In this document: piece by piece, positions 50,186-58,250 of the stretch
How positions within the stretch are numbered: the first letter of the stretch is position 1
How the letters are laid out: every line of letters begins with the position of its first letter
DNA from: Xanthomonas sacchari
GTDB lineage: Bacteria; Pseudomonadota; Gammaproteobacteria; Xanthomonadales; Xanthomonadaceae
Direction of reading: 5' to 3'
Assembly (NCBI RefSeq): GCF_024266585.1
Contig: NZ_CP100647.1
Location: 2,461,001 to 2,525,000, forward strand
DNA: 64,000 nucleotides
The notes under the pieces: generated by a model
Databases searched by the model: none
What the model saw: only the letters and a program-made list of their open reading frames with translations
What the model was told of the DNA's origin: nothing
Made by a program: the position numbers and the translations under genes

Positions 50186-50545
50186 ATGTCCAACCCGCGC
50201 CTAACACCCGAACAGCTCAAACTAGCCCGCGTGCTCCTGGTTGAGATTCGCGAGTGGCTTCGCGCTCTGAGTGACGGCGATCCCGAGTTGCTTTTCGCTT
50301 ATCGCCGCAAGATCGCCAAGGAGTTGGCATATGACGAGCGGAGCAAGCCGGCGGAGCGGCGTCGGCTGAAGCGGTTCAAGATGAAGGAGCAAAGCGGCGT
50401 GTGTCCGCTTTGCGATGAAGTGCTGCCCGAGAAGGGTGCTGTTCTCGACCGCATCCATGCCATCTATGGCTATACGGCAGCGAACACGCGCCTGATCCAT
50501 CAGCACTGCGACACCGCTCAGCAAGTGGCGAAGGGATATAGGTAG
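50186..50545 (+). CDS. Small HNH-like protein
   Basis: A 119-residue protein. The N-terminal half is helical and basic. Residues ~72-112 read CPLCDE, then LDRIHAIYGYTAANTRLIHQHCD: a C-x2-C pair followed by the D-R-I-H ... N-T-x-L-x-H-x-x-C arrangement of zinc-finger HNH nucleases. The usual first catalytic His appears replaced or shifted within LDRIHAIYGY, so activity is uncertain. Base composition is lower in GC than the flanks. It is the first gene after tRNA-Ser. Confidence 0.65.
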   Translation: MSNPRLTPEQLKLARVLLVEIREWLRALSDGDPELLFAYRRKIAKELAYDERSKPAERRRLKRFKMKEQSGVCPLCDEVLPEKGAVLDRIHAIYGYTAANTRLIHQHCDTAQQVAKGYR

Positions 50546-50759
50546 GCATGGCTCTCGCCAGCCGAGTGCATCTTGCGCAATGCTTTTGCGAAGGGCTCGT
50601 TCTTGCAAGGACGGGAGGCGCCCCGAAGGGCGCTCCCGGGTGTTGCGCCTAGCCCGGAGGGCTGCGCCAATGTGAAGTGACGTACTCCAGGCGGCCCTTC
50701 CGGAACCGTGTATACGCACACACATGCACCGTCTTGGCGTGGGACATAAGTCTTCCTGC

Positions 50760-51010
50760 AAAGCCGGTTTGTGAGGGCGATATCGGAATTCCAAGTCCTA
50801 GGGGCTATACTCCCCTTGCTGTAAGGGCCTCGGAACCAGCAGAGGGACGCCCCCGACTGCCATGCCGTGATGCCAGTGCGGAGGTCCGGAGGATTGTTGA
50901 GACTGCCTCGCCAAAGGCGATCTCAATACCGGACCATCCACACCGGCGTTTTGCCTGCCTAGCGCCTCAACTCAAGCCTATTTTGCGATGGGGACTTGGG
51001 TTGGGGCTTT
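50760..51010 (+). ncRNA. Candidate structured RNA in the tRNA-Ser insertion
   Basis: A 514-base stretch between the HNH-like and DUF5343 genes holds no convincing ORF but strong structure. Arms GGTCCGG (50883-50889) and CCGGACC (50929-50935) enclose TTGAGA/TCTCAA and TCGCC-AAA-GGCGA. Upstream are short hairpins (GGGG..CCCC at 50811-50825). A run of eight T ends at 51015 after AAGCC/GGCTT. A -10-like TATACT is at 50816-50821. I do not recognise it as 6S, tmRNA or a retron msr-msd. Confidence 0.4.
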
Positions 51011-51059
51011 TTTTTGCCGCCCGTGGTAGCGGGCTTCAACGGGCGGCCTTCTGTTCTTC

Positions 51060-51803
51060 TCATAGGTCGTTATCCTCCTCTTCGTCCTCGTTCTCTTCCT
51101 CCCCCATCGTCTCGCGATAGTTCTCGAGGATGTACTGCGTCATCTTTACGACCGAATTCCATTGCTTTTCGGTCATTTTGTCTGGCAAAACGATCTGCCC
51201 ATTCTTTCCGCCGAAGATCGGGATCGGGATAGAGATCATGCCTTCGCCCGCGGGCGGAGTTGCCTTCTGTATCGGATAGGGCGTTGGCGTCTGAGTGACT
51301 TGCGCTGCGGTCGTTGGCTTTGTCTTACGTTTGCTCCCTGCGTTCCCGGCGATTGGTGGCGCCTTCGCAAAAGGGCTGACTACGACACCCGCGTCCTTCG
51401 CCGCTGCCAAGAAGAAAGTTACGGACTTCGCCAGTGTTGAGCCACTAATCGCATACTGCCTGAACTGTTCTGCGAGCTGCGCAGCTGTTGCGCTACGCAG
51501 GTTGAAAGTTCCATTGGTTATGGCGCCGTAGGATTCAATCACCATGCCCTTGAGCATGGACTTGGCTTTCTCCTCGTCGGCTGCGATGTACTCATCCAGA
51601 AGCGTTGTGGGGATCCCGACCTCATCAACCAACTTGAACCACTTGAGCGTTGCGATAAGCGCAGACTGTTCGGAGCCGGAACGCTTGCTTAGGAAGCTGC
51701 GGTCGATTGCTGCGGGCAGCACGTCGTGATTCCGCAAATCACTCATAAGGGTCAAGAAGCTCTTATATGAGGTGTATGGCGGCTTGATAATCTTGTCGTT
51801 CAT
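51060..51803 (-). CDS. DUF5343-like protein
   Basis: A 247-residue protein. Residues ~6-75 (KPPYTSYKSFLTLMSDL, then IDRSFLSKRSGSEQSALIATLKWFKLVDE as parts, and GIPTTLLDEY) resemble DUF5343, likely a winged-helix-like module. A Pro/Thr-rich linker leads to a helical end and a strongly acidic tail (EEENEDEEEDNDL). AAGGGG before the ATG at 51803 sets the start; an open extension upstream is AT-rich leader. Codon use is clearly less GC-biased than neighbours, which suggests transfer. Function unknown. Confidence 0.65.
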   Translation of the reverse strand: MNDKIIKPPYTSYKSFLTLMSDLRNHDVLPAAIDRSFLSKRSGSEQSALIATLKWFKLVDEVGIPTTLLDEYIAADEEKAKSMLKGMVIESYGAITNGTFNLRSATAAQLAEQFRQYAISGSTLAKSVTFFLAAAKDAGVVVSPFAKAPPIAGNAGSKRKTKPTTAAQVTQTPTPYPIQKATPPAGEGMISIPIPIFGGKNGQIVLPDKMTEKQWNSVVKMTQYILENYRETMGEEENEDEEEDNDL

Positions 51804-51996
51804 GTGGATCCCCTTGTCGTCCGAGGCAAGCGGACGAATGGATTTCAGCATGCCTCGAGACATCGTGCAACTAGATCCAGTAGCCCTGGCTTTACGGACG
51901 AAAATCTTATTTAAAAAAATTCCTGAAATATCTCGCAAATATTTGATTCATAAGGTTATTTTTTGAAATCTATATTTGTGAAATTTATTTCGTCTG

Positions 51997-52014
51997 AAGC
52001 CGCCCGGGCGGCTT
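51997..52014. terminator. Palindromic hairpin AAGCCGCCCGGGCGGCTT
   Basis: A perfect 18-base palindrome followed by TGCTGTT on the plus strand, inside the AT-rich leader region upstream of the DUF5343 gene. It may be a terminator from outside transcription or a cruciform. The surrounding stretch 51804-52260 holds no gene I can support. Confidence 0.45.
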
Positions 52015-52269
52015 TGCTGTTGCGCGACCGGGCGAAATTGCGCAAATGATGACTGTCCAGGGGGGGCATGCGGAAGCCCGGGCGAGATCGTCTGATTCAA
52101 TACGCAGGAGAGCTGCAGCCGCAGAGTGTTCGGCTTGGTGAATTTGCTGATGAGTCCACTATACGGTTTGGTTGCATCTTTTCGCAGGCCAGTGCTACGT
52201 TCCGCCCGAGCTCCAAAAGGGTCACCCAATTTGGTGAGCAAAGCTTCCTTAGGACAGTGGCGGACACGG

Positions 52270-52833
52270 ATGCTGGCCGGGATCGGTGGCATTGCCGCGA
52301 TCGTGGTGGGGTGGGGCATCGGGTTGTTCGAGGCCAAGGACGTGCCGGTGCCGCCCGCGCTGCAGGCCGGGAAGGACGTTGCCGCGGGCGAGTGGTCGCT
52401 GCGCTTCGCGCGTGCGGAGGCGAGTGATCGGCTGCCGAATGGCGAGACGGTCTCGCGCGACGGTCGCAAGGCGATCGTGCTGTATCTGCAGGCGACCAAT
52501 CGCACCACGGAGACCAGCGGCTCGCTGGTGCAGGCGGTGGCGTTGAAGACGCCACCGCGTGGAGCCGATGCGCGGCCAACGGCCTATCTGTTGCGCGACC
52601 GCGCGGCCACCACCGAATTGCAGCCGGGCCTGCCGGAACAGATCGCGCTGGTCTGGACCTATCCGGCGACGGAGCGGGCGCCGGGGCGCGTGCGCTTCGA
52701 CGTCACCGCCCGTACCTTCAAGGCCTTCGACAATCTCTATGCGCAGCCGCTGTGGACCGATCCGCATCCGGTCGGGGTCGTGGAACTGCCGCTAGGGGCG
52801 TCGCGTCCCGGTACGCCGGCAGGTGCGCTGTGA
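52270..52833 (+). CDS. Membrane-anchored protein, unknown, first of a four-gene operon
   Basis: About 187 residues from the ATG at 52270: one hydrophobic anchor (GGIAAIVVGWGIGLF) then a beta-rich domain (EWSLRFARAEASDRLPNGET, IVLYLQATNRTTETSGS) resembling an Ig-like fold. The open frame continues upstream to 52126, but that part lies in the lower-GC insertion, so the original 5' end may have been replaced. It overlaps the next gene by GTGA. No family recognised. Confidence 0.6.
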   Translation: MLAGIGGIAAIVVGWGIGLFEAKDVPVPPALQAGKDVAAGEWSLRFARAEASDRLPNGETVSRDGRKAIVLYLQATNRTTETSGSLVQAVALKTPPRGADARPTAYLLRDRAATTELQPGLPEQIALVWTYPATERAPGRVRFDVTARTFKAFDNLYAQPLWTDPHPVGVVELPLGASRPGTPAGAL

Positions 52834-53408
52834 AGCGGCTGGCCGCCGTCGCGATCCTGCTGCTGGGCTTCGTGCTGCTCGCCGGCATGCGCTGGACGAT
52901 GCCGCGCTACGAGCGCATCACCGGTCCGATCGCGGTGTCCGGGGCGCCCGGCGCGTGGGTGCAGACCGACAATCTGGCCGTGGCCGCCGGCACGCCGCAG
53001 CTCGCGCACGCGATCCGCTTCAAGGCGGCGGGTGCGGTGCAGCAGCGCGACAGCGGTGGCGTGTGGCTGGTGGTGCCGGTGCGTTCGAAGGTCGCGCGCG
53101 CGACCGCGCGCGTGTACGGGCGGGTCTGGGCGACGCCCGACGGGCGCCGCTATCGCGCCAGCGGCCGCGCGGAGATGGGCGATGCGGTGCTGTCGTCGAT
53201 CAAGACGCTGCAGCCCGGGCTGGAACGCAAGGACGTCCTGGTGTTCGAACTGCCGTCCGCGCTCGCTACGGCAGGCGGCACGCTGGTGCTGGCGGAGGAC
53301 CGCGACCCGCAACTGACGGCCGAGGCGCAGGTGCGCTATCCGCCGTTGCCGGCCGGAGCGGCGGTCACCGACGTGCTCGATCTGGATGCGCTGCATGCAC
53401 GCCTCTGA
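52830..53408 (+). CDS. Membrane-anchored protein, unknown, second of the operon
   Basis: A 192-residue protein starting at GTG 52830, which overlaps the previous stop. Residues 3-17 form a signal anchor (LAAVAILLLGFVLLAG); the rest is a periplasmic-type beta-rich domain with APGAWVQTDNLAVAAG and ARVYGRVWATPDGRRYRAS. Its end overlaps the next gene's start in another frame. No family recognised. Confidence 0.6.
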   Translation: MKRLAAVAILLLGFVLLAGMRWTMPRYERITGPIAVSGAPGAWVQTDNLAVAAGTPQLAHAIRFKAAGAVQQRDSGGVWLVVPVRSKVARATARVYGRVWATPDGRRYRASGRAEMGDAVLSSIKTLQPGLERKDVLVFELPSALATAGGTLVLAEDRDPQLTAEAQVRYPPLPAGAAVTDVLDLDALHARL

Positions 53409-53988
53409 ACGCGATGTGGGTCTTGCCGTTTCCGAGCGGCGCATGCGCTGGCTCGCGCTTGCGGCGTTGGTGGTGCTGGTGCCGTGCACGATGGCCGCGA
53501 CCGGCTGGCGCGACGCCGTGGAACTGCTGCATGCGCGCGAATGGCGGCCGGTCGATGTGGCGACGGCGCAGGCCGCGGACTACGACGGGGCGACGGTGCG
53601 GCTCGCGTCGGTCGATGTGCTGCCGCTCGTGGCGGGCCTGCCCGCCGATCGCACCTTCGTGCGCACGCGGCTGTCGCTCGTGCCGGGCGCCTCCGGCGCG
53701 CAGTGGAGCGATTGCAGGCTCACGCTGGTCGATGGCTCGGGCCGTTCCTGGGCCGCGATCGACACCGTGCCGGACCTGTTGCAGCGTGCCCTGGCCAGGC
53801 CGGGCGAGCCGCCCGGCGTGGCCTGCGATGGGCTGGCCGTGTCCGCGGCCAAGCCGGGCGTGCCGTTGGCGATCGACGGCTACTACCTGGTCCCGCGTGC
53901 GGTGGCCGCGCAGCTGCGGCTCACCGTGAGCACGCGCGGCGGTCGCCCGCATTTTCTTCGCTTCGCGCGGGAGCAAGGCCATGACTGA
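53386..53988 (+). CDS. Membrane-anchored protein, unknown, third of the operon
   Basis: A ~200-residue protein with one hydrophobic anchor (WLALAALVVLVPCTMAAT, residues ~22-39) and an extracytoplasmic domain with a Cys pair (SDCRLTLVDGSGRSW and VACDGLAVSAA). Start at 53386 or 53395. It shares size and layout with the two preceding genes, so the three may be distant relatives. Its last eight bases overlap the next gene. Confidence 0.6.
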   Translation: MRCMHASERDVGLAVSERRMRWLALAALVVLVPCTMAATGWRDAVELLHAREWRPVDVATAQAADYDGATVRLASVDVLPLVAGLPADRTFVRTRLSLVPGASGAQWSDCRLTLVDGSGRSWAAIDTVPDLLQRALARPGEPPGVACDGLAVSAAKPGVPLAIDGYYLVPRAVAAQLRLTVSTRGGRPHFLRFAREQGHD

Positions 53989-55282
53989 GACGGCGCTGCG
54001 CGGTGGGCCGCTGGGGCTGATCGGCGACACGCTGCGGCTGTGGGTCCGCTACCTGCCGCAACTGCTGGCCGTGGCGCTGGCCGGGGTCTTGCTCAACGAA
54101 CTGCTGATGCAGGCCGCGGTGTGGATCGGCTATCGCAACCGGCTTGCCGGTCTGCTGTCGCTGACGCTGGTGGTGCTGGTCAAGCTGGTGGTCATCGTGC
54201 TGCTGTTCGAGACGCTGCGCCCGGCCTTGCCGGCGATCGCCAGCGCGGCACTGCCCGAACACGATGCGCCGGCAGCGGACGACGCGGGCAGGGCGCGCTG
54301 GCGCCGCCTGTCCACGATCGTGTCGCAGGCGCTGGTGCCGTTCTTCGCCTACTACGCCGCCTGGGGCTTCCTCGGCGAGACGATCCGCGCCTACGGGCGC
54401 GAGGGATTGGGACAGTTCAATCCGTTCGACCCGACCTACACCGGCTCCCTGTTCGAGGTGTCGGGCGGCTGGTGGCTGGCGGCCTCGGTGGCGCTGCTGT
54501 GGCTGATCCGGCGCGCCGCGAAAAAACAGAAGCAGCGCAGTGCGCATCCGGCGTGGAACGTGCTGATCGTGCTGTGCGAGGCCGGCTGGACCTTCGTCGG
54601 CATGTACGTGCTCACCGAATGGAAGGGCGGGGTGTTCCGCTGGCTGGCGCATCTGCGCATCGCCGATCTCGGCCAGCAATTGTGGCAGGGCATCAGCCAT
54701 CCGATCGGCGTTGCGCATGCCGCGCTGCCGGGTGCGGTGGAGCAGGCGCCGCCGGGCGTGGCGGATACGCTGGTGGTGATCTTCTTCTCGGCCCTGTTGC
54801 CGGTGGTCTGGCTGGCGTTGGCCGCGCTGATCTACCGCTACGACGTGCACAACGCCGAACTGAACGCCGCCGGCAAGTGGTCGCGCAAGGTCGACGGCAC
54901 GCTCGGGCTCTGGCGCAAGCTGCCGACCTGGTTGCGCGACTTCATCGGCCATTTCTGGGCGGGCACCGTCTCGCGCTATCGCGCCGCCGCCAACAGCGTG
55001 CAGCTGGCCGGCGCGACAGGGTTGGCGGCGCTGGTCACGCTGATCGTGCTGTATCGCGCCCTGGATTGGGCCTCGGCCTGGGCCTGGATGGGCCTGACCC
55101 GCCTGATCGGCCCGCATCCGCAGGTGGTGTGGCAGGCGATCGCCAACCAGCTCTCGGTGGTGCTGGGCACGCCCAGCGATCCCGGCGACGGCATCCTGCC
55201 GCAGACGCTGAAGATCTGCCTGCTCGCGGCGACGCTGGAGCGCGCCTTCCGTGCCGGCCGGGCCTGGCGGGCGTTGAAGTAG
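53981..55282 (+). CDS. Polytopic membrane protein, unknown, fourth of the operon
   Basis: A 433-residue integral membrane protein with about seven hydrophobic segments (for example LLAVALAGVLLNELLMQAAV, LSLTLVVLVKLVVIVLLF, TLVVIFFSALLPVVWLALAA as helices) and basic loops (RRAAKKQKQR). The N-terminal and C-terminal halves both have amphipathic cytosolic segments. It is translationally coupled to the three anchored proteins, suggesting one envelope complex. I do not recognise the family. Confidence 0.65.
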   Translation: MTETALRGGPLGLIGDTLRLWVRYLPQLLAVALAGVLLNELLMQAAVWIGYRNRLAGLLSLTLVVLVKLVVIVLLFETLRPALPAIASAALPEHDAPAADDAGRARWRRLSTIVSQALVPFFAYYAAWGFLGETIRAYGREGLGQFNPFDPTYTGSLFEVSGGWWLAASVALLWLIRRAAKKQKQRSAHPAWNVLIVLCEAGWTFVGMYVLTEWKGGVFRWLAHLRIADLGQQLWQGISHPIGVAHAALPGAVEQAPPGVADTLVVIFFSALLPVVWLALAALIYRYDVHNAELNAAGKWSRKVDGTLGLWRKLPTWLRDFIGHFWAGTVSRYRAAANSVQLAGATGLAALVTLIVLYRALDWASAWAWMGLTRLIGPHPQVVWQAIANQLSVVLGTPSDPGDGILPQTLKICLLAATLERAFRAGRAWRALK

Positions 55283-55340
55283 TCCACGGCATCGCGCCGT
55301 GTTCGCGGCGCCGCGGGCGGTGCTGTGCAGGCGCCAACAA

Positions 55341-55370
55341 AAAACGCCGCGATGGTGAACCATCGCGGCG
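55341..55370 (-). terminator. Terminator of the DUF3617 gene
   Basis: A perfect 11-bp stem (55345-55355 with 55360-55370, loop TGAA), followed on the minus strand by TTTTTTGTTG. It lies 58 bases past the DUF3617 stop. Confidence 0.8.
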
Positions 55371-55427
55371 CTGCAGAGAAGGGGATCGGCATCGCGTCTC
55401 CCTGATCGCCCGCGCGGACGCGCTGGC

Positions 55428-56006
55428 TCAGCCGGCAGCTGGCGCCTTGGGCTCGCCCGCCTTCAGGTCGCCCGGCTGGCACTCGCCCAGGCGCTTGCCG
55501 TCCAGCTTCATGTGCGTCTTCATCGACATGCCGCCGGGCAGCCCGCTGACCGTGGAGTGCGATTCCGACGCCATCTCGGTGGCGGTGAAGGTACCGGTGC
55601 TGGTGCCTTCGACCTTGATGTCGCCCATCGTGCAATGCATCTTCGCGTCGATCTTGCCGTCCTTCATGTTGAAGGTGTCGTAGACGCAGTTCTTCTGCAT
55701 CGGCGAGGCGCTGCCGAAGATGCTCGACGGATTGTTGATCTGCTCGGCGGTCAGGCACACCTTGGCGGTGCTCGGCGGCATCTTCGGCATCTGCGGCGTG
55801 TTGCCGGAGCCGCCGGTGGTCTCGCTGCTCACCTGCTCGATCCGCATCTCCCATTCGCCGGGCTGCAGCTTGGCCGCCTGCACCTTGGCCACGTCGGCGA
55901 CCGAGGCGTTGGACATGGCGACATTGTCGCCGTTCTTGTCGCCGCCCTTGCTGCAGGCGGCGAGCAGCACACAGACAGCAAGGGTTGCCGGCATGGTCAG
56001 ACGCAT
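55428..56006 (-). CDS. DUF3617 lipoprotein
   Basis: A 192-residue probable lipoprotein: signal peptide with lipobox LLAAC (Cys18), a short Gly/Asn linker, then a DUF3617 domain (QPGEWEMRIEQVSSETTGG, VCLTAEQINNP, the segment NCVYDTFNMKDGKIDAKMHC read in two parts, and THMKLDGKRLGEC). Conserved Cys suggest disulfides in the periplasm. Function unknown. It stands alone, with a strong terminator. Confidence 0.85.
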   Translation of the reverse strand: MRLTMPATLAVCVLLAACSKGGDKNGDNVAMSNASVADVAKVQAAKLQPGEWEMRIEQVSSETTGGSGNTPQMPKMPPSTAKVCLTAEQINNPSSIFGSASPMQKNCVYDTFNMKDGKIDAKMHCTMGDIKVEGTSTGTFTATEMASESHSTVSGLPGGMSMKTHMKLDGKRLGECQPGDLKAGEPKAPAAG

Positions 56007-56322
56007 GAACTTCTCCCTAAGTTATGTGAGGTGCGCGGAGCATAGCGGGGGGTGTGATTAAGATCACGTCGACGTCTCCGATTGGCGCCTGCCCAGGCCG
56101 GCGTGCAGGCGCGGACCGCTCGCCGCAGGCTCGCCCAGTCACGGGAGCAGCCGATCGGACCCGCGACGCACCGCGCGGCTGCGTTCGGGCCACCGCCGCG
56201 CGGTCCCCGGCGACAGCGGAACGCGTTGCGGGCGCGCCTGCCGTGCACGGTCCATTGCGTTCGGCTCTGCTAGCGTCTGCGCCGTCATGCGTGACCCATA
56301 CGCTATCTGCTCCGCTTCGACC

Positions 56323-57510
56323 ATGCCTAGCCCCGCCGAACGCCTCGCCATTCTCGAAAACAAGCGCACCTCGAAGATGGCCCGCTCCGCGCATGCCTAC
56401 GTGCGCGGCAATACCGCCAGGTTCTACGAATGGCTGGCGGCGTCGCCGGCGGCGCGGCGCGTGCCGACGGGCCCGGCGATCTGGATCTGCGGCGACTGCC
56501 ATCTCGGCAACCTGGGGCCGGTCGCCGACGGCGAGGGTCGCGTCGAGATCCAGATCCGTGACCTCGACCAGGGCGTGATCGGCAATCCCGCGCACGATCT
56601 CATTCGCCTGGGCCTGTCGCTGGCCACCGCGGCACGCGGATCTGACCTGCCCGGCGTCACCACCGCGCGGATGATGGAGGCGATGATCGACGGTTATCGC
56701 GCCGCCATCGAGGATCCGACCCGCGATCACCCCGGTGCCGAACCCGAGACCGTGCGCAGCATCCGCCGCGAGGCCTTCGGCCGGCGCTGGCGCCACCTGG
56801 CCAAGGAACGCCTGCAGGCGGTGGAGCCGCGCATCCCGCTGGGCGAGAAGTTCTGGGCGTTGGCGCCGGAAGAGCGCGAGGCGCTGCAGCGGCTGTTCGC
56901 GGACCCGGCGTTGGCGCAGATGGTGCTGTCGCTGAAGGGAAAGCCCAAGGACCGCGAAGTGCGCCTGGTCGATGCCGCGTATTGGATGAAGGGCTGCAGT
57001 TCGCTGGGCCTGCTGCGCTACGCGGCGATCGTCGCGTTGAAGACCGGCAAGGGCCACTGGTCCTATGCGCTGGTCGATCTGAAGGAAGCGGTCGCGCCGA
57101 TCGCACCGGCCGCGCCCGATGCGCGGATGCCGGCGGACAACGCCGAACGGGTGATTGCCGCGGCGCGGGCGCTGTCGCCGTACCTGGGCAGCAGGATGCT
57201 GCCGGTGCGGATGCTGGGCCGCTCGCTGTTCATTCGCGAGCTCTCGCCGCGCGACCTGAAGCTGGAGGTCGACCAGTTCAATCACGTCGAAGCGGTGCGC
57301 TCGGCGCGTTATCTCGCCTTCGTCGTCGGCAAGGCGCATGCGCGGCAGATGAAGCCCAGGACCCGCACCGCATGGCTGCGGCTGCTGGACGCCGATCGCC
57401 GCAAGGCCATCGACGCGCCGTCGTGGCTCTGGGAAAGCGTGGTCGCGCTCGCCGGCCATCACGAAGCCGGCTATCTGGAACACTGCCGCCGCTACGCGCT
57501 GGCCGCGTGA
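56323..57510 (+). CDS. DUF2252 family protein
   Basis: A ~395-residue cytosolic protein. It shows the DUF2252 signature: KMARSAHAYVRGNTARFYEWL, then IWICGDCHLGNLGP, and QIRDLDQGVIGNPAHDLIRL, a kinase-like His-Asp/Asp arrangement shared with aminoglycoside-phosphotransferase-like folds. The later segment ELSPRDLKLEVDQ and KAHARQMKPRT are also typical. The substrate of the family is not known to me. ATG at 56287 is an alternative start 12 codons upstream. Confidence 0.88.
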   Translation: MPSPAERLAILENKRTSKMARSAHAYVRGNTARFYEWLAASPAARRVPTGPAIWICGDCHLGNLGPVADGEGRVEIQIRDLDQGVIGNPAHDLIRLGLSLATAARGSDLPGVTTARMMEAMIDGYRAAIEDPTRDHPGAEPETVRSIRREAFGRRWRHLAKERLQAVEPRIPLGEKFWALAPEEREALQRLFADPALAQMVLSLKGKPKDREVRLVDAAYWMKGCSSLGLLRYAAIVALKTGKGHWSYALVDLKEAVAPIAPAAPDARMPADNAERVIAAARALSPYLGSRMLPVRMLGRSLFIRELSPRDLKLEVDQFNHVEAVRSARYLAFVVGKAHARQMKPRTRTAWLRLLDADRRKAIDAPSWLWESVVALAGHHEAGYLEHCRRYALAA

Positions 57511-57535
57511 GGGCGAACACGACAGCGCGAATGCC

Positions 57536-58174
57536 TCAGCGCAGCGCCAGCGCCACCAGCACGCCCACCGCGAGCAGGATCAGGACGATGCCGGAGCCGC
57601 GTTCCAGCCATGGCAGCGCCTGCGCGAAGCGGCGCAGCACCGCCTGGTTGCCGATCAGGACGGCGACCAGGATGTCCCACAGCAGCACCACGCCGAACAT
57701 CCAGGCGCCGTAGAACGTCTTCCAGCCGACGCTGGCGTGCGGCCCGGTCAGCATCGCCGCCAGGCTGGCGTAGAACAGCGCGTTTTTCGGATTGAGCAGG
57801 CCGGAGAGCGCGCCCATGCCGGCCGCGCGCCACCACGCTGCGCCCGACGCCGCGGGCGCCGCGCGGCGTGGCTGGGCGGCGATCTCCAGCGTGCCTTGGC
57901 CGGCGTGGCGCACGAACAGCAGGCCCAGATACAGCAGGTAGGCGCAACCGGCCAGTTGCAGGACCACGAACACGCGGCTGTCCGCGCGCAAGGCCGCGGT
58001 GCCGGCGAAGGCGGCGACGATGAACACGCCGTTGGCCAGGGCGATCCCCAGGCACGCGCCGCTGGCGACGCGCCAGCCGGCAGCCAGCGAGGTGCGGGCG
58101 ACCAGGAAGAAGTCGGGGCCGGGCGAAAGCAGCGCCAGGAAGTGCGCTGCGGCGATCATCAGGAACTGTTCCAT
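57536..58174 (-). CDS. LysE/RhtB family amino acid exporter
   Basis: A 212-residue membrane protein with about six helices. The family signature is near the N-terminus: AAAHFLALLSPGPDFFLVARTSLAAG, read around LSPGPDF. A middle segment GLLNPKNALFYASLAAML holds the conserved NPK. It probably exports an amino acid such as threonine, homoserine lactone or lysine. The AraC regulator begins 76 bases away on the same strand and is a likely controller. Confidence 0.9.
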   Translation of the reverse strand: MEQFLMIAAAHFLALLSPGPDFFLVARTSLAAGWRVASGACLGIALANGVFIVAAFAGTAALRADSRVFVVLQLAGCAYLLYLGLLFVRHAGQGTLEIAAQPRRAAPAASGAAWWRAAGMGALSGLLNPKNALFYASLAAMLTGPHASVGWKTFYGAWMFGVVLLWDILVAVLIGNQAVLRRFAQALPWLERGSGIVLILLAVGVLVALALR

Positions 58175-58250
58175 CGGGCCACACGTGAACGCGGTGCGGC
58201 GCAGTGTGCCGATCGCGGCAAGGCGCGGATTGAACGAAATTGCGCTGCCG

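Noticed and set aside
50760-51010. Structured RNA considered as a retron msr-msd
   Set aside because: No reverse transcriptase gene is nearby.
50063-52260. Prophage or integrative element at tRNA-Ser
   Set aside because: No integrase, phage structural or conjugation gene and no duplicated tRNA end were found; only a small insertion can be supported.
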